Positions 24,712 through 33,811 of a stretch of DNA of 64,000 bases are shown here, piece by piece (position 1 is the first letter of the stretch; every line of letters begins with the position of its first letter). The notes below the pieces were generated by a model. That model made no database searches. It was not told the origin of the DNA and worked only from the letters and a program-made list of their open reading frames with translations. This stretch comes from Flexilinea flocculi (GTDB lineage Bacteria > Chloroflexota > Anaerolineae > Anaerolineales > Anaerolineaceae). The DNA is taken from NCBI RefSeq assembly GCF_001192795.1, contig NZ_DF968180.1, positions 482,761 through 546,760 of the forward strand. The letters run 5' to 3'. The position numbers and the translations under genes are program-made.

Positions 24712-27420
24712 TTACATTCCGGCAATTTGATTTTTCAAATTTTCGGCAGTGCTTATGTACTTTTCAAGTTTTTCACGCTCGTTAGCAACAACTTGCGCAG
24801 GAGCTTTCTCAGCAAATGGCGAATTGAGCAGCTTTTCCAGACGCTCTATTTGGCTTTGTGTTTCATTTAACTCGCTTTGCAACCGTGCCAATTCTGCAGT
24901 TTTATCAATAGTGTCTGCAATTTCCAGGTAGATTCCGCATCCGGATGTTGCCGTTGTTACAACTCCTGCTGGAATTTCTTTCAGTTGGTCAACGATCTGT
25001 AATTTTTCCTGATCCAAATGCGCCAGTGATGAGAGAATGTTGGCATATTTTCTGAAAAGATCCGCTTTTTCCGCTGCTGCAATAATGGCTGGAATTTGTT
25101 TCCCCGGTTTTACATTCTTTTCTGTTCGAATATTGCGGATTGCTCGAATCACATCCTGGAGCTGCAGCATATCAGCAATGGCTTGATCATCACCTGATTG
25201 TTTCTCTTCAGCAACAGGCCAGTGAGCAATGATCAGCGCATCTTCCCAACCGCCGGCAGGCGCGTAGGCATCCGATAGATCAATTGCCGCTTCTTTGAGC
25301 TTTTGCCAGATCGCTTCCGTGACAAACGGTGTAAAAGGATGCAACAGTCTCAGGCAGGTGTCTAAAACGCGCACGAGGATACGCGATGTATTGAATGCGA
25401 TATTGCCACCCTGTGCCGTCTGGTTCTTAGCGATTTCCAGATACCAGTCAGCAAATTCACTCCAAATATAATCATAAATTTGCCGTCCGGCTTCACCATA
25501 TTGGTGGCTTTCGAACAGACGCTCCACATCGGTGATCAGATACTGCAGCCGTGCCCAGATCCAGGTATCCGCCAATGTAGGTTGAATCGGCTCTGAGCGG
25601 TCAGGTTCGGAAGGGGTTTTTTCAATACAACCCAGGACAAATCGCGCAGCATTCCAGAGTTTATTCGCAAAATTACGGTTTGCCTCAACCTTTTTGACGC
25701 TTAAATTGGTATCATTTCCGGCTGTCGATCCAACCAGCAGTGTGAATCGGAGGGCGTCGGTTCCCAGTTCATCCATCACGGTCAACGGGTCCACCACATT
25801 GCCTTTAGTCTTGCTCATCTTTTTACCATGTTCATCGCGAACCAGTCCATGCAGATAAATCTGACTGAACGGAATCTTGCCGGTGAAGTACATTCCGCTC
25901 ATGATCATTCGGGCAACCCAGAAGAATAGAATATCGTAGCCGGTCTCCATCATCGTGGTCGGGTAGAAATACTCATAATCCGCGGTTTTTTCAGGCCATC
26001 CTAATGTGGAAAATGGCCAGAGCCAAGAGGAAAACCAGGTATCCAGCACATCCGGATCTTGTTCAACATTCTTGCTGCCGCATTTGGTACAGATTTCAAT
26101 GTCAGTTCGGGAAACCATCATTTCACCGCAATCCTGACAGTACCAGACTGGAATTCGATGTCCCCACCATAATTGGCGGCTGACACACCAGTCTTGAATG
26201 TTTTCCAGCCAGTTGTAATAGACTTTTGTGAAATGTTCGGGAATAATTGTAATTCTGCCATCCCGGACGGCTTCCAAAGCCATGTCAGCGAGCGGTTTCA
26301 TGCGCGCAAACCATTGGGTTGAAACCATCGGTTCAATAATTTCACCGCTTCGCTGTGAACGGGGTACGTTCATCTTATAAGCTTCTTCTTTGATTACCAG
26401 CCCCGCGTCTTTCATATCTGCCCATAATTTTTTTCGGCATTCAAAGCGATCCAATCCGGTATAGGGGGCTCCGGCTTCATTGATTTTTGCGTCTTTCGTA
26501 AGAATATTGATACTTGGCAGATTGTGTGTCAGACCAATTCGATAGTCGTTTGGATCGTGTGCCGGTGTAATTTTGACAGCGCCGGTGCCGAATTCCCGAT
26601 CGACATACTCATCTGTAATGATCGGGATAACTCTGCCGATAATCGGGACAACCACCATTTTTCCAACATATTTTTTGAACCGATCATCCTCCGGATGAAC
26701 AGCAACAGCCGTATCGCCCAATATCGTTTCCGGACGAGTGGTTGCGACGGATAAAAACTCACCGCTTCCATCTGCAAGCATATATTTAAAGTAATACAGA
26801 AAACCGGATTCTTCCGAGTATTCCACTTCCAAGTCTGATACAGCGGTCTGCAATTTGGGCGACCAGTTGACAATCCTGGGTCCGCGATACATTAATCCAT
26901 CTTCATAAAGTTTTACAAAGACTTCACGGACTGCTTTTGAAAGACCTTCATCTAATGTGAAACGCTCTCGATCCCAATCACAGGAAGCGCCTAAACGCCG
27001 GATTTGCGTCACGATCCGGTCATGGTATTGTTTCTTCCATTCCCAGGTTTTTTCAATGAATTTTTCTCGGCCTAAGTCTTCTCGTTTGATCCCTGCCGCA
27101 TTCAACGATCGTTCAACCACCATCTGCGTAGCGATACCGGCATGATCGGTTCCGGGAACCCAGAGCGTGGGGATCCCTTTCATCCGATGATAGCGGATCA
27201 TCAGATCTTCCATGGAGACAAACATGGCATGTCCAAGGTGTAATTCGCCAGTGACATTCGGCGGTGGGATTGAGATCACATATGGTTTGTGATCCGGATC
27301 AAAATCTGCTTTTGCAGGATCATTGGAGGGTTTGAAATACCCCTTGTCCCACCACCATTGATAAAGTGATTCCTCAGTTGCAGCGAAATCATAAGTTTTT
27401 GGAAATTCTTTATGGCTCAT
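24712..27420 (-). CDS. valS: valyl-tRNA synthetase
   Basis: 902 residues, normal for bacterial ValRS. It has the HIGH-type motif PPPNVTGELHLGHAM, the catalytic KMSKTKGNVVDP, an editing domain with TTRPETILGDTAVAVHPED, a CQDCGEMM/CTKCGSKN zinc ribbon, and the C-terminal coiled coil (ELARLQSELNETQSQIERLEKLL). It charges tRNA-Val. A T-box leader at 27480-27757 controls it. Confidence 0.97.
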   Translation of the reverse strand: MSHKEFPKTYDFAATEESLYQWWWDKGYFKPSNDPAKADFDPDHKPYVISIPPPNVTGELHLGHAMFVSMEDLMIRYHRMKGIPTLWVPGTDHAGIATQMVVERSLNAAGIKREDLGREKFIEKTWEWKKQYHDRIVTQIRRLGASCDWDRERFTLDEGLSKAVREVFVKLYEDGLMYRGPRIVNWSPKLQTAVSDLEVEYSEESGFLYYFKYMLADGSGEFLSVATTRPETILGDTAVAVHPEDDRFKKYVGKMVVVPIIGRVIPIITDEYVDREFGTGAVKITPAHDPNDYRIGLTHNLPSINILTKDAKINEAGAPYTGLDRFECRKKLWADMKDAGLVIKEEAYKMNVPRSQRSGEIIEPMVSTQWFARMKPLADMALEAVRDGRITIIPEHFTKVYYNWLENIQDWCVSRQLWWGHRIPVWYCQDCGEMMVSRTDIEICTKCGSKNVEQDPDVLDTWFSSWLWPFSTLGWPEKTADYEYFYPTTMMETGYDILFFWVARMIMSGMYFTGKIPFSQIYLHGLVRDEHGKKMSKTKGNVVDPLTVMDELGTDALRFTLLVGSTAGNDTNLSVKKVEANRNFANKLWNAARFVLGCIEKTPSEPDRSEPIQPTLADTWIWARLQYLITDVERLFESHQYGEAGRQIYDYIWSEFADWYLEIAKNQTAQGGNIAFNTSRILVRVLDTCLRLLHPFTPFVTEAIWQKLKEAAIDLSDAYAPAGGWEDALIIAHWPVAEEKQSGDDQAIADMLQLQDVIRAIRNIRTEKNVKPGKQIPAIIAAAEKADLFRKYANILSSLAHLDQEKLQIVDQLKEIPAGVVTTATSGCGIYLEIADTIDKTAELARLQSELNETQSQIERLEKLLNSPFAEKAPAQVVANEREKLEKYISTAENLKNQIAGM

Positions 27421-27479
27421 TTTTTCTCCAGGTTCTTAATTCTTCCATCAGGTCTGTTTCTTTTACGAGTATACAGAAT

Positions 27480-27757
27480 AAAAAAAGCTCTCGTCCAAGA
27501 GGACGAAAGCTTCATTCTTCCGCGGTACCACCTCAATTCACACGAAATGAAATCCAAATCGTATGCACTTTGTTTACAGTAGTTCGATAACGGGCTTTTC
27601 CGGATCGGTCTAATCCCACTTTTCAAAGTGGTTTCTTCGATCATCTTTTGCCAGAGGACTTCTTCAAAAAATCTAACTTCGGGATTTCTCAGCGTGTACC
27701 CGTCTCTGTAAGCGATTTTATGATTACTTTTTCTGACAGATTTTATTCTTAAAACAG
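27480..27757 (-). promoter_or_regulatory. T-box riboswitch leader of valS
   Basis: On the minus strand the leader carries the T-box core GGTGGTACCGCGG (27520-27532) and then a terminator hairpin, AAGCTTTCGTCC with GGACGAGAGCTT plus a T-run (27480-27512). Upstream lie Stem-I elements such as AGAGACGGGTACACGCTGAGAAA. GAAGTC around 27657-27662 offers a GUC valine codon as specifier, which fits valS, though I could not fold Stem I. Uncharged tRNA-Val should stabilise the antiterminator and switch valS on. Confidence 0.9.
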
Positions 27758-27763
27758 ACAGGT

Positions 27764-27792
27764 ATTATACAAAAAACTCATCCAGCCGTCAA
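27764..27792 (-). promoter_or_regulatory. sigma-70 promoter of the valS T-box leader
   Basis: On the minus strand TTGACG (27787-27792), a 17-nt spacer and TATAAT (27764-27769). Confidence 0.85.
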
Positions 27793-27809
27793 CATTTCAA
27801 TGACATGCT

Positions 27810-27932
27810 CAGAAATTCGATATATGGGAAGGATTCTTTGATGTTGTGACATTTTTGCATTTTGTGTAAAATGTCACAACATCAAATTTTTCCCTCTTTA
27901 TTTAAATAGCAGTTCAATATTATAAATTGCTG
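27810..27932. repeat. variable-stem hairpin repeat, copy 6
   Basis: The left arm CAGAAATTCGATATATGGGAA leads into a 19-bp perfect stem, TTTGATGTTGTGACATTTT (27837-27855) with its complement at 27868-27886. The right arm ends ATAAATTGCTGG. It sits directly upstream of the valS promoter. Confidence 0.88.
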
Positions 27933-28034
27933 GTCTTTATGTCTCGACAAAAAAATGAGATGACCTTATCATTTTTGTTTTCAAGCGTAAATCGATTTTT
28001 CTGAAAAAATTCCCGTCTTTCAATGAATCTATGG

Positions 28035-28685
28035 TTAATCGGTTTCGGAAGAATCCGAATCGTGACCTTCGTGGGATTCAGCAGACTCCTCAATTGTTTT
28101 TTCTGCTGATTCGCCGCCAACATAAGTGCTTTCTTTGACTTCCGACACAACATCGCCTTCTGTCATGCTTTCTGCGGACATTTCCAGTGTGATTTTATCT
28201 TCTGGATTTATTGTTTGTTCAGAAGTATCGTGAAATTTTTTCCTTGGTGCAGTGTCAGTACTTTCGCTTTGGAGATGTCGGATCACTTGATGATGCGGTT
28301 CTGTTTCACCAATCACTTTTTCGGCTGATTCACCGCCTATATAGGTGCTTTTCGATCCCTGTGTTTCAATATCATCATCAATCGAATCTTTAACCTTCAT
28401 GTCATAAGGAATTTCGACCTCTTGCGAAGCTGTTCCGTTTGACTTAATTTCCTGATCGGAACGAGGCAAATGATCGGATGTAGCGGATTGTGATGGGTTG
28501 ATAGGATTTGATTTTGGCACTGTATTCACAGTCTGATACTTTTTTGGCAGTGTAGTCAAAATCTCGGCAGCTCTTTCAGCTAAATGTGAATCTTCCTGTT
28601 CGGCTTTGGGTTTATTCTTCATTGCTGCCCACCATACGACAAACGCGATAACCAAAACTACGACAATGGGAATAATAATGATCAT
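28035..28685 (-). CDS. membrane-anchored acidic protein with an internal repeat, function unknown
   Basis: 216 residues: an N-terminal transmembrane helix (about 1-20, very rich in I and V, ending VVWWAA), then a long low-complexity Ser/Glu/Asp-rich region. A 15-residue unit recurs: STYIGGESAEKVIGE (113-127) and STYVGGESAEKTIEE (186-200). I recognise no domain. The protein is probably a single-pass protein with a disordered soluble tail; its orientation and partners are unknown. It stands alone between valS and rnd. Confidence 0.65.
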   Translation of the reverse strand: MIIIIPIVVVLVIAFVVWWAAMKNKPKAEQEDSHLAERAAEILTTLPKKYQTVNTVPKSNPINPSQSATSDHLPRSDQEIKSNGTASQEVEIPYDMKVKDSIDDDIETQGSKSTYIGGESAEKVIGETEPHHQVIRHLQSESTDTAPRKKFHDTSEQTINPEDKITLEMSAESMTEGDVVSEVKESTYVGGESAEKTIEESAESHEGHDSDSSETD

Positions 28686-29066
28686 CGTTTTTCTCCTTTC
28701 TTGATTTCACGAGGATTCGGACCTGAGATTGGAAATATGGGAGAATACTTTCTGATTCTATTGCTTCGCTTTGCGGCGCTATTGAATCCTGTTTTTTGAC
28801 TCTTAATTTCCGAAAGACTGCCCCAATTTCAGAATTCCGATCCTGCCGTGCAACTTCCTTTGAATTTCAACTACAATTTCTCTCTTTTTTCGAAAAAGGC
28901 TTAGTATATTTCGAATTATTGCTTATCAACAGCATGGCTTATTTTAAATTAATTATATACGCTGCATATTGAAACAGTGATTCGGGATTTGGGGAAATAA
29001 TGATTATGGCATTTTTTCGTGAAGCGTAAAAATTAAGATCTGAACCGTAACATTGTGTAACAACTG
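28686..29066. repeat. 381-bp intergenic region with decayed hairpin-repeat pieces
   Basis: At 28750-28795 an imperfect stem (CTGATTCTATTG with CTATTGAATCCTG) surrounds GCTTCGCTTTGCGGCG. At 28890-28925 only a right arm (TATATTTCGAATTATTGC) is left. At about 28967-28990, TTTTTCGTGAAGCGTAAAAA is another loop-like remnant. No gene seen. Confidence 0.5.
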
Positions 29067-30203
29067 CTATCGGATTACGGATAGGATTTGTTCAGAAAAA
29101 TGCTGATATCTCCAGGGAATGTCGTTCATGATGAGCTTCAGGTCTTCTTTCCCCTTCGGATTCTCTGATGCAATTTTTTCAAGAATATCCTTTGGTAAAA
29201 TGACATCTGAAGGGACGTCGTACTTCAACCCCATTTCTTTGCGCCAATTTTTTAATAAGTCTTTTCTGTTCAATACATCCATGGATGGTCTTGGAATATT
29301 GGCAGGTCTGGGCAAGGATCGAGCGTTTTTACTGCTTTCGATGGCTGTTAATATCGATTTGCCATATTTTTTTATAATGAATTTTGTCAGCCCTTTTATT
29401 TCGGATAGGTCAGTTTCAGTTACAGGTTTCTGTAAAGCCAATTCGACGAGGACATCATTTTGAATCACTTTAAACAGCGGAAGGTCCATTTTTTTTGCAA
29501 TCTGTTCGCGCAGGACGCAAAGATTTTGCAGCGCGGCTGCTTGCTGAAAGGTCAAATCTCGGTTATTTCCTGCAATACGCCACCATTGGATAGACACTGG
29601 TTCTGCCGCTGCAGGGGGCGATTTGCATACACGATTGAAATCCTCCTGTGCCAGTGCCATTAAATCACGATCGATCAGTTCTTTTTCTAAATGGTCACGC
29701 AGATCAATCAAAAAACTGGTGTCCAGTGTGGCGTAGAGCAGCATATCTTCAGGAAGCGGACGAAGTCCCCAATTCGATTTTTGAAATTTCTTTTCCAGAT
29801 GAATCCCAAATTCCTGTTCAATCAGCGAACCCAGTCCGATTTCTTTCCTGCCAAGAATCCTTGCTGCAATCATTGTGTCAAAGACGTTGTTGAAAGTAAA
29901 GCCGTAATCTCTTTTCAAACACATGATGTCATATTCGGCGGCATGAAAGATTTTTAGGATTGATTTTGATTCGAAAAGCGGATTCAGATGATCAAGATTC
30001 CCTAAAACCAGCGGATCGGCAATAAAATTTCTGGATCCGTCTGTGAGTTGAAGAAGACACACTTTTTCATAATACACAAATAAACTGTCCGATTCCGTAT
30101 CGACAGCAATAACCGATTTATCTTCAAGCCATTTAATTGCATCTGTCAATAATTCAGGAGAATCCAACAGCTTTATTTTCTGTGATTTGATGACGATATC
30201 CAT
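29067..30203 (-). CDS. rnd: ribonuclease D
   Basis: 378 residues. The DEDDy exonuclease domain has AVDTESDSLFVYYEKVCLLQLT (Exo I), KIFHAAEYDIMCLKRDYG (Exo II) and LYATLDTSFLIDLRDHL (Exo III, with the Tyr of DEDDy). An HRDC-type helical domain follows at about 205-285, containing LQNLCVLREQIAKKMDLPLFKVI. RNase D trims 3' ends of tRNA and other stable RNAs. It is monocistronic. Confidence 0.92.
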   Translation of the reverse strand: MDIVIKSQKIKLLDSPELLTDAIKWLEDKSVIAVDTESDSLFVYYEKVCLLQLTDGSRNFIADPLVLGNLDHLNPLFESKSILKIFHAAEYDIMCLKRDYGFTFNNVFDTMIAARILGRKEIGLGSLIEQEFGIHLEKKFQKSNWGLRPLPEDMLLYATLDTSFLIDLRDHLEKELIDRDLMALAQEDFNRVCKSPPAAAEPVSIQWWRIAGNNRDLTFQQAAALQNLCVLREQIAKKMDLPLFKVIQNDVLVELALQKPVTETDLSEIKGLTKFIIKKYGKSILTAIESSKNARSLPRPANIPRPSMDVLNRKDLLKNWRKEMGLKYDVPSDVILPKDILEKIASENPKGKEDLKLIMNDIPWRYQHFSEQILSVIR

Positions 30204-30392
30204 GGCTCGTATTATAACCCACGGAACGAGCAGGATTTTGTCTCTGCCTGAAAAATAAGTAATTTCACATGTATAAAGTTAGATTTATTATTGCGTTGGT
30301 TTGGCGCTTCTCGTAAAAAAAACAATGCAACAACCAGTTTTCTCAATTGATTTATAAGACAAGTCAGTTTTCCGAATTGTGGATACGCTATC

Positions 30393-30515
30393 CAGTAATT
30401 TGAAATATGAAAAGTATTCATAATTATGCTTATGGTTATGTGCTGTGCATAGAACCATAAGCATAACGAATTTTCTTCCTTTATTCGAAAAACCAATCCA
30501 TCTTTCGAATTGCTG
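30393..30515. repeat. variable-stem hairpin repeat, copy 7 (long right arm)
   Basis: The left arm CAGTAATTTGAAATATGAAAA leads into a 14-bp perfect stem, TTATGCTTATGGTT (30424-30437) with AACCATAAGCATAA (30453-30466). The long right arm is TTTATTCGAAAAACCAATCC then ATCTTTCGAATTGCTG. A decayed piece, TCTCGTAAAAAAAACAATGC, lies at 30309-30328. The 382-bp gap 30204-30585 holds no gene. Confidence 0.85.
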
Positions 30516-30585
30516 CGCTCTATCACAGATGAGAAAAATTCGTTATTATTACGTATAATAAAAGTAGATAAATATAGGGGAGGCT

Positions 30586-31551
30586 ATGTTTTCTGAAAAT
30601 AAACTGTTCGTTTTCTTGAATCCAAAAGCCGGTTTAACCAAAGCGGACGCTTTGGAACAAAAAATACTGGATTGGGGAAATGCGAATGAATGGGATATAA
30701 GCATTCACAGAACTTCAATTGGCGAAAATTTCTCTCCAATTGTTAAAAAGGCAGCTTCAGATGGATTTAAGATTTTTGCTGCTGCGGGTGGTGATGGTAC
30801 AGTATCAGAAGTAATTACAGCTTTGAAAGAAGTGGATTTCCCATTATTAATTATTCCAACCGGATCCGGAAATGTGTTTGCGCGTAATTTTTATATTCCC
30901 TCGGATATTCACCGTTGTCTGAACTTGTTGAAACAGAATAGCCAGATCATTGCAGTTGATTTGATGCTGGTGAATGGCAGGTATCGCATGCTAAATGCCG
31001 GTGTCGGATTTAACAGTCGTCTGATGCAATTTACCACGCGGGAAGAAAAACGGCGATTTGTTTTTTTCGCATATTTAAAGAATATTGGAAGATCGCTGCG
31101 TGATATTTTGGCAACTGATTTCAATTTAACAATCGATGGTGACCAAAAACAAATTCGAGGCGCTGATGTTTTCATTGCCAATCTTGGTTTTGGATTCCAT
31201 TCCTGGATCGAAGAAAATGAATTCAATCCCAATGATGGGGTGGTTTCCGTGTTTGTCACACGTCCATCCAATTTTTCGAGTCTATTCCAAATCTTGAAGA
31301 ATGTACTCAGACGGAAAAAACATGAAAATGAAGTGATTTGCCATTTCAATGTGTGCCATGAAATCACGATTCAAAGCAAAAGGCGTCTTCCAGCACAGGC
31401 GGATGGCGAGTTAATCGGTGAAACGCCTTTAACGATTAAAGTCATTCCTTCGGCATTAAATCTGATTGTTCCCTTGAAAAGTGACTTAACTCTCGGACTC
31501 GATTCAATCAACAAATATTTTTCTGAGATGTTTAATCACTTTGGAGCATGA
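30586..31551 (+). CDS. diacylglycerol kinase family lipid kinase (DagK/YegS type)
   Basis: 321 residues with the catalytic-domain motifs LNPKAGLTKADAL and AAGGDGTVSEVITAL (the GGDGT nucleotide site), PTGSGNVFARNF, and the C-terminal QADGELIGETPL. Family members phosphorylate diacylglycerol or another lipid at the inner membrane face, recycling lipid or making a signalling lipid. GGGGAGGCT precedes the ATG, and ATAATA boxes lie 25-35 bases upstream. Confidence 0.9.
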   Translation: MFSENKLFVFLNPKAGLTKADALEQKILDWGNANEWDISIHRTSIGENFSPIVKKAASDGFKIFAAAGGDGTVSEVITALKEVDFPLLIIPTGSGNVFARNFYIPSDIHRCLNLLKQNSQIIAVDLMLVNGRYRMLNAGVGFNSRLMQFTTREEKRRFVFFAYLKNIGRSLRDILATDFNLTIDGDQKQIRGADVFIANLGFGFHSWIEENEFNPNDGVVSVFVTRPSNFSSLFQILKNVLRRKKHENEVICHFNVCHEITIQSKRRLPAQADGELIGETPLTIKVIPSALNLIVPLKSDLTLGLDSINKYFSEMFNHFGA

Positions 31552-31560
31552 AATTCGTAA

Positions 31561-31678
31561 CAGTAATTCGAAACATGGAAATACATTTCGAATAAAAAAA
31601 TGTGTTGTTATGCAATGTATGCGCTTAACTCTATCATTCCATAACAACACATAATTCTTTCCATATTTGGGATCACTG
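31561..31678. repeat. variable-stem hairpin repeat, copy 8
   Basis: The left arm CAGTAATTCGAAACATGGAA leads into a 13-bp perfect stem, ATGTGTTGTTATG (31600-31612) with CATAACAACACAT (31640-31652), extended by AATG/CATT past a mismatch. The right arm is ATTCTTTCCATATTTGGG. A further isolated right arm (TATATTCCGAATTGCTG) lies near 31720-31736. The 363-bp gap contains no gene. Confidence 0.87.
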
Positions 31679-31914
31679 GATTTGTGAGCTTATTGATTCA
31701 TAATTGGAAAAAAACCTTTTTATATTCCGAATTGCTGCTGAATCCCGAATTACCTTAATGTGAATTGGAATCTTTAAAAATCCCTTTTTAGCTGAGCAGG
31801 AAATTTCCTCATATTAATCAATAAATGAAAATATCGTATAGCCAGATTTTGGCATAGTACTTGCATTTTTTATTGGAAAGTAATTGGTTCTGTTGATTAT
31901 GATGAGAAAAAATA

Positions 31915-33021
31915 ATGGAAAAGCTGAGAAAAGAAGCGGTTTTTTTCATAATGAGTCTTGCTGTTTTGTTTTGTTCTTCCTGTAATTCAGGATTCAGGGA
32001 AGAGAAGCGAATTGAAGCAGAAATTTCAACTTTTGTTGCTTCTCGACAAAATGGATCGATTCCAACCATACCAGCTACCACAATAATATTGACAGCCACA
32101 GAAACCGCGATACCTGCGATTCCGACAGTTCCGAGAGTAACGCCATGGATTGCCACGCATGTTCCTGAACAACCTGTAGTCCATTTTACTGATGCAATTG
32201 AAAAAAGCGCTATTGTGCAGAACGCACCATTGCAGCAGTCTACCTCGCAAGAGATCGACCAAAAATATACACCGATCATTGTCGATGCCAATCCATCTGC
32301 TTCAGACTGGCGCAATTGGCCGGTTGTACCTCAACTTTCGAAAACGGCTGCTGATATTTTCTGGTTTGGTGTGAACCATATGGGTACCCGCGCAAATTAT
32401 TTTTCCAAAGTAGGGGATTGTCAGTCCTATTCAAATGTTTTTTTAGGGAATTATGATCAGATTGCCGGTTATTACGAGTTATCCGATGATGAATTGTATT
32501 TAGAAGATGCTATTCATTTTTTCTCCAAAGCATTTGGTGCAGAGAGTCTTGCCGTCAATAATGGAATGAGTGTGGCATCCGTTTTGACATCAACCTGGGC
32601 AGATCCTTCATTCTGCAATCCATATGAGAGTATGATTCAATGCGAATTACGTGTGAATAAACCTTCCATTATTTTTGTCAATCTGGGGACAAATTGGAAT
32701 GTCGATTGGGAAACCAGTATTTACTATGATTACCTGGATGAACTGGTGTATACAATCATTGAAAATGGGACTCTGCCCATTTTATCCTCCAAAGCGGATG
32801 ATGTGGAAGGAGGACACGAAATTAATGAAATTACTGCTCAAATTTCAAAGAAATATGGTATTCCTTTCTTTAATTTTTGGTCTGAAGCGCAAAAATTGGA
32901 GAATGGCGGGCTTGATCCACAACGCGAAAATATCTACTTGTCTATGGAAGCATGGAAAATCCGCAGTTATTGGGCTTTGAAAACATTGCATCATGTTGGA
33001 ATCAGTTTGGGATTGTTTTAA
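31915..33021 (+). CDS. lipoprotein with SGNH-like domain, block-I Cys (paralogue of the gene at 36468)
   Basis: 368 residues. A signal peptide ends in a lipobox-like FCSSC (Cys23), followed by a Thr/Pro/Ile-rich linker (about 45-90) and a globular domain (about 125-365). That domain aligns with the protein at 36468: FSKVGDC (Cys169 where SGNH enzymes have the GDS Ser), ASVL, VNLGTN (block III), LPIL-KAD and FFNFW. The C-terminal DxxH of block V is not conserved here (RENIYLS), so catalysis is doubtful. It may be a surface polysaccharide-binding or acyl-handling partner of the downstream Dlt-like cluster. Function is inferred only from that. Confidence 0.7.
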   Translation: MEKLRKEAVFFIMSLAVLFCSSCNSGFREEKRIEAEISTFVASRQNGSIPTIPATTIILTATETAIPAIPTVPRVTPWIATHVPEQPVVHFTDAIEKSAIVQNAPLQQSTSQEIDQKYTPIIVDANPSASDWRNWPVVPQLSKTAADIFWFGVNHMGTRANYFSKVGDCQSYSNVFLGNYDQIAGYYELSDDELYLEDAIHFFSKAFGAESLAVNNGMSVASVLTSTWADPSFCNPYESMIQCELRVNKPSIIFVNLGTNWNVDWETSIYYDYLDELVYTIIENGTLPILSSKADDVEGGHEINEITAQISKKYGIPFFNFWSEAQKLENGGLDPQRENIYLSMEAWKIRSYWALKTLHHVGISLGLF

Positions 33022-33047
33022 TGATTGATAGATTGTTTATGAAAAAT

Positions 33048-33170
33048 CAGTAATTCGAAATATCAACTTGCTATTCGAATCAATTGGGAAAAACTTGTTG
33101 TCATTTAGTTTAAAAGCGAAGCGTAAAAAAATTGCATTAACAAAGAATCTTCCCCCTATTTCGATTTGTA
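33048..33170. repeat. hairpin repeat, copy 9 (imperfect stem)
   Basis: The long left arm CAGTAATTCGAAATATC then TATTCGAATCAATTGGG leads to TTGTTGTCATTTAGTTT, the loop AAAAGCGAAGCGT, and a poorly matching right strand ending AACAAAGAATC. The two stem strands have diverged. Confidence 0.65.
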
Positions 33171-33208
33171 GGCGAATAATTTGAAGTAATCTGTTTTATA
33201 ATGGGAAA

Positions 33209-33295
33209 CAATAATTCGACATTTCGGTTGATTTTTCGAGAAGCGCCAAATTCTCTTTCTTAATTCGAAAAATCAATCCACATTTTGAACAGCAG
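33209..33295. repeat. hairpin repeat, copy 10 (stem deleted)
   Basis: The long left arm AATAATTCGACATTTCGG-TTGATTTTTCGAGAAG (in two pieces) runs straight into the long right arm TTAATTCGAAAAATCAATCC then ACATTTTGAACAGCAG. This shows the outer arms are themselves terminal inverted repeats of about 40 bp. Confidence 0.7.
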
Positions 33296-33353
33296 ATGAA
33301 AGAAATTACACATCCGATCATGAAAATTGAATTCTATTTTATAGGAATTGCTG
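33289..33353. repeat. 65-bp secondary repeat module (partner at 8074-8137)
   Basis: From CAGCAGATGAAA to GGAATTGCTG it matches 8074-8137 at most positions, including an identical ATGAAAATTGAATTCTATTTT. It ends in another GAATTGCTG element end. Confidence 0.7.
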
Positions 33354-33413
33354 AATAAGCTTCCATTTTTCGAATCTTTAGGCATTTATAATTACTCTGG
33401 AGTAAACAAAGAT

Positions 33414-33803
33414 ATGAAGCAACTTCGAATCGTAATACTTTTCTGTTTGGTAATACTCATTTGCAGCGCCTGTAACGCATCCTCAAAGGAATCCGGAGCT
33501 GCCAAAGTTGTAGAGTCGTTTTATCATGCGATCGTCAATCAGGAGAGAGATCAAGTGGGCACAATTGCTTGTGCAGCATGGGAAAAAACCGCATTGCGTG
33601 AAATTGATGCATTTATGGGGGTAAAAGCTGAACTTTCTAATGTCACTTGTTCTGTAAAAGAAACCAACGGCGATACGGCTTCTGTAATTTGTACCGGAAA
33701 AATTGCGGCTTCATATGGCAATGAAATTACTGATTTCCCATTGGATGGAAGAATTCACACTGTTGTCAAAGAACAAGGCGAATGGCGTCTTTGCGGGTAT
33801 TAA
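33414..33803 (+). CDS. small lipoprotein, NTF2-like or DUF4878-like
   Basis: 129 residues: a signal peptide with lipobox-like ICSAC (Cys20), then a compact alpha/beta domain beginning AAKVVESFYHAIVNQERDQVG, reminiscent of DUF4878/NTF2-like lipoproteins. Assignment is tentative. ATG 33414 is chosen because it starts the signal peptide; an upstream open frame adds 22 unlikely residues. It is eight bases upstream of the DltX-like microprotein and probably heads the acyltransferase operon. Confidence 0.65.
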   Translation: MKQLRIVILFCLVILICSACNASSKESGAAKVVESFYHAIVNQERDQVGTIACAAWEKTALREIDAFMGVKAELSNVTCSVKETNGDTASVICTGKIAASYGNEITDFPLDGRIHTVVKEQGEWRLCGY

Positions 33804-33811
33804 TAAACCGG

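Noticed and set aside
24445-24870. Frames within the CCCTCTCCC repeat and the reductase end (24445-24870 plus strand; 24468-24725 minus strand)
   Set aside because: They read through a low-complexity intergenic repeat and the ends of two real genes.
31818-32315. 165-residue minus-strand frame at 31818-32315
   Set aside because: It is the shadow of the Thr/Ile-rich linker of the lipoprotein gene.
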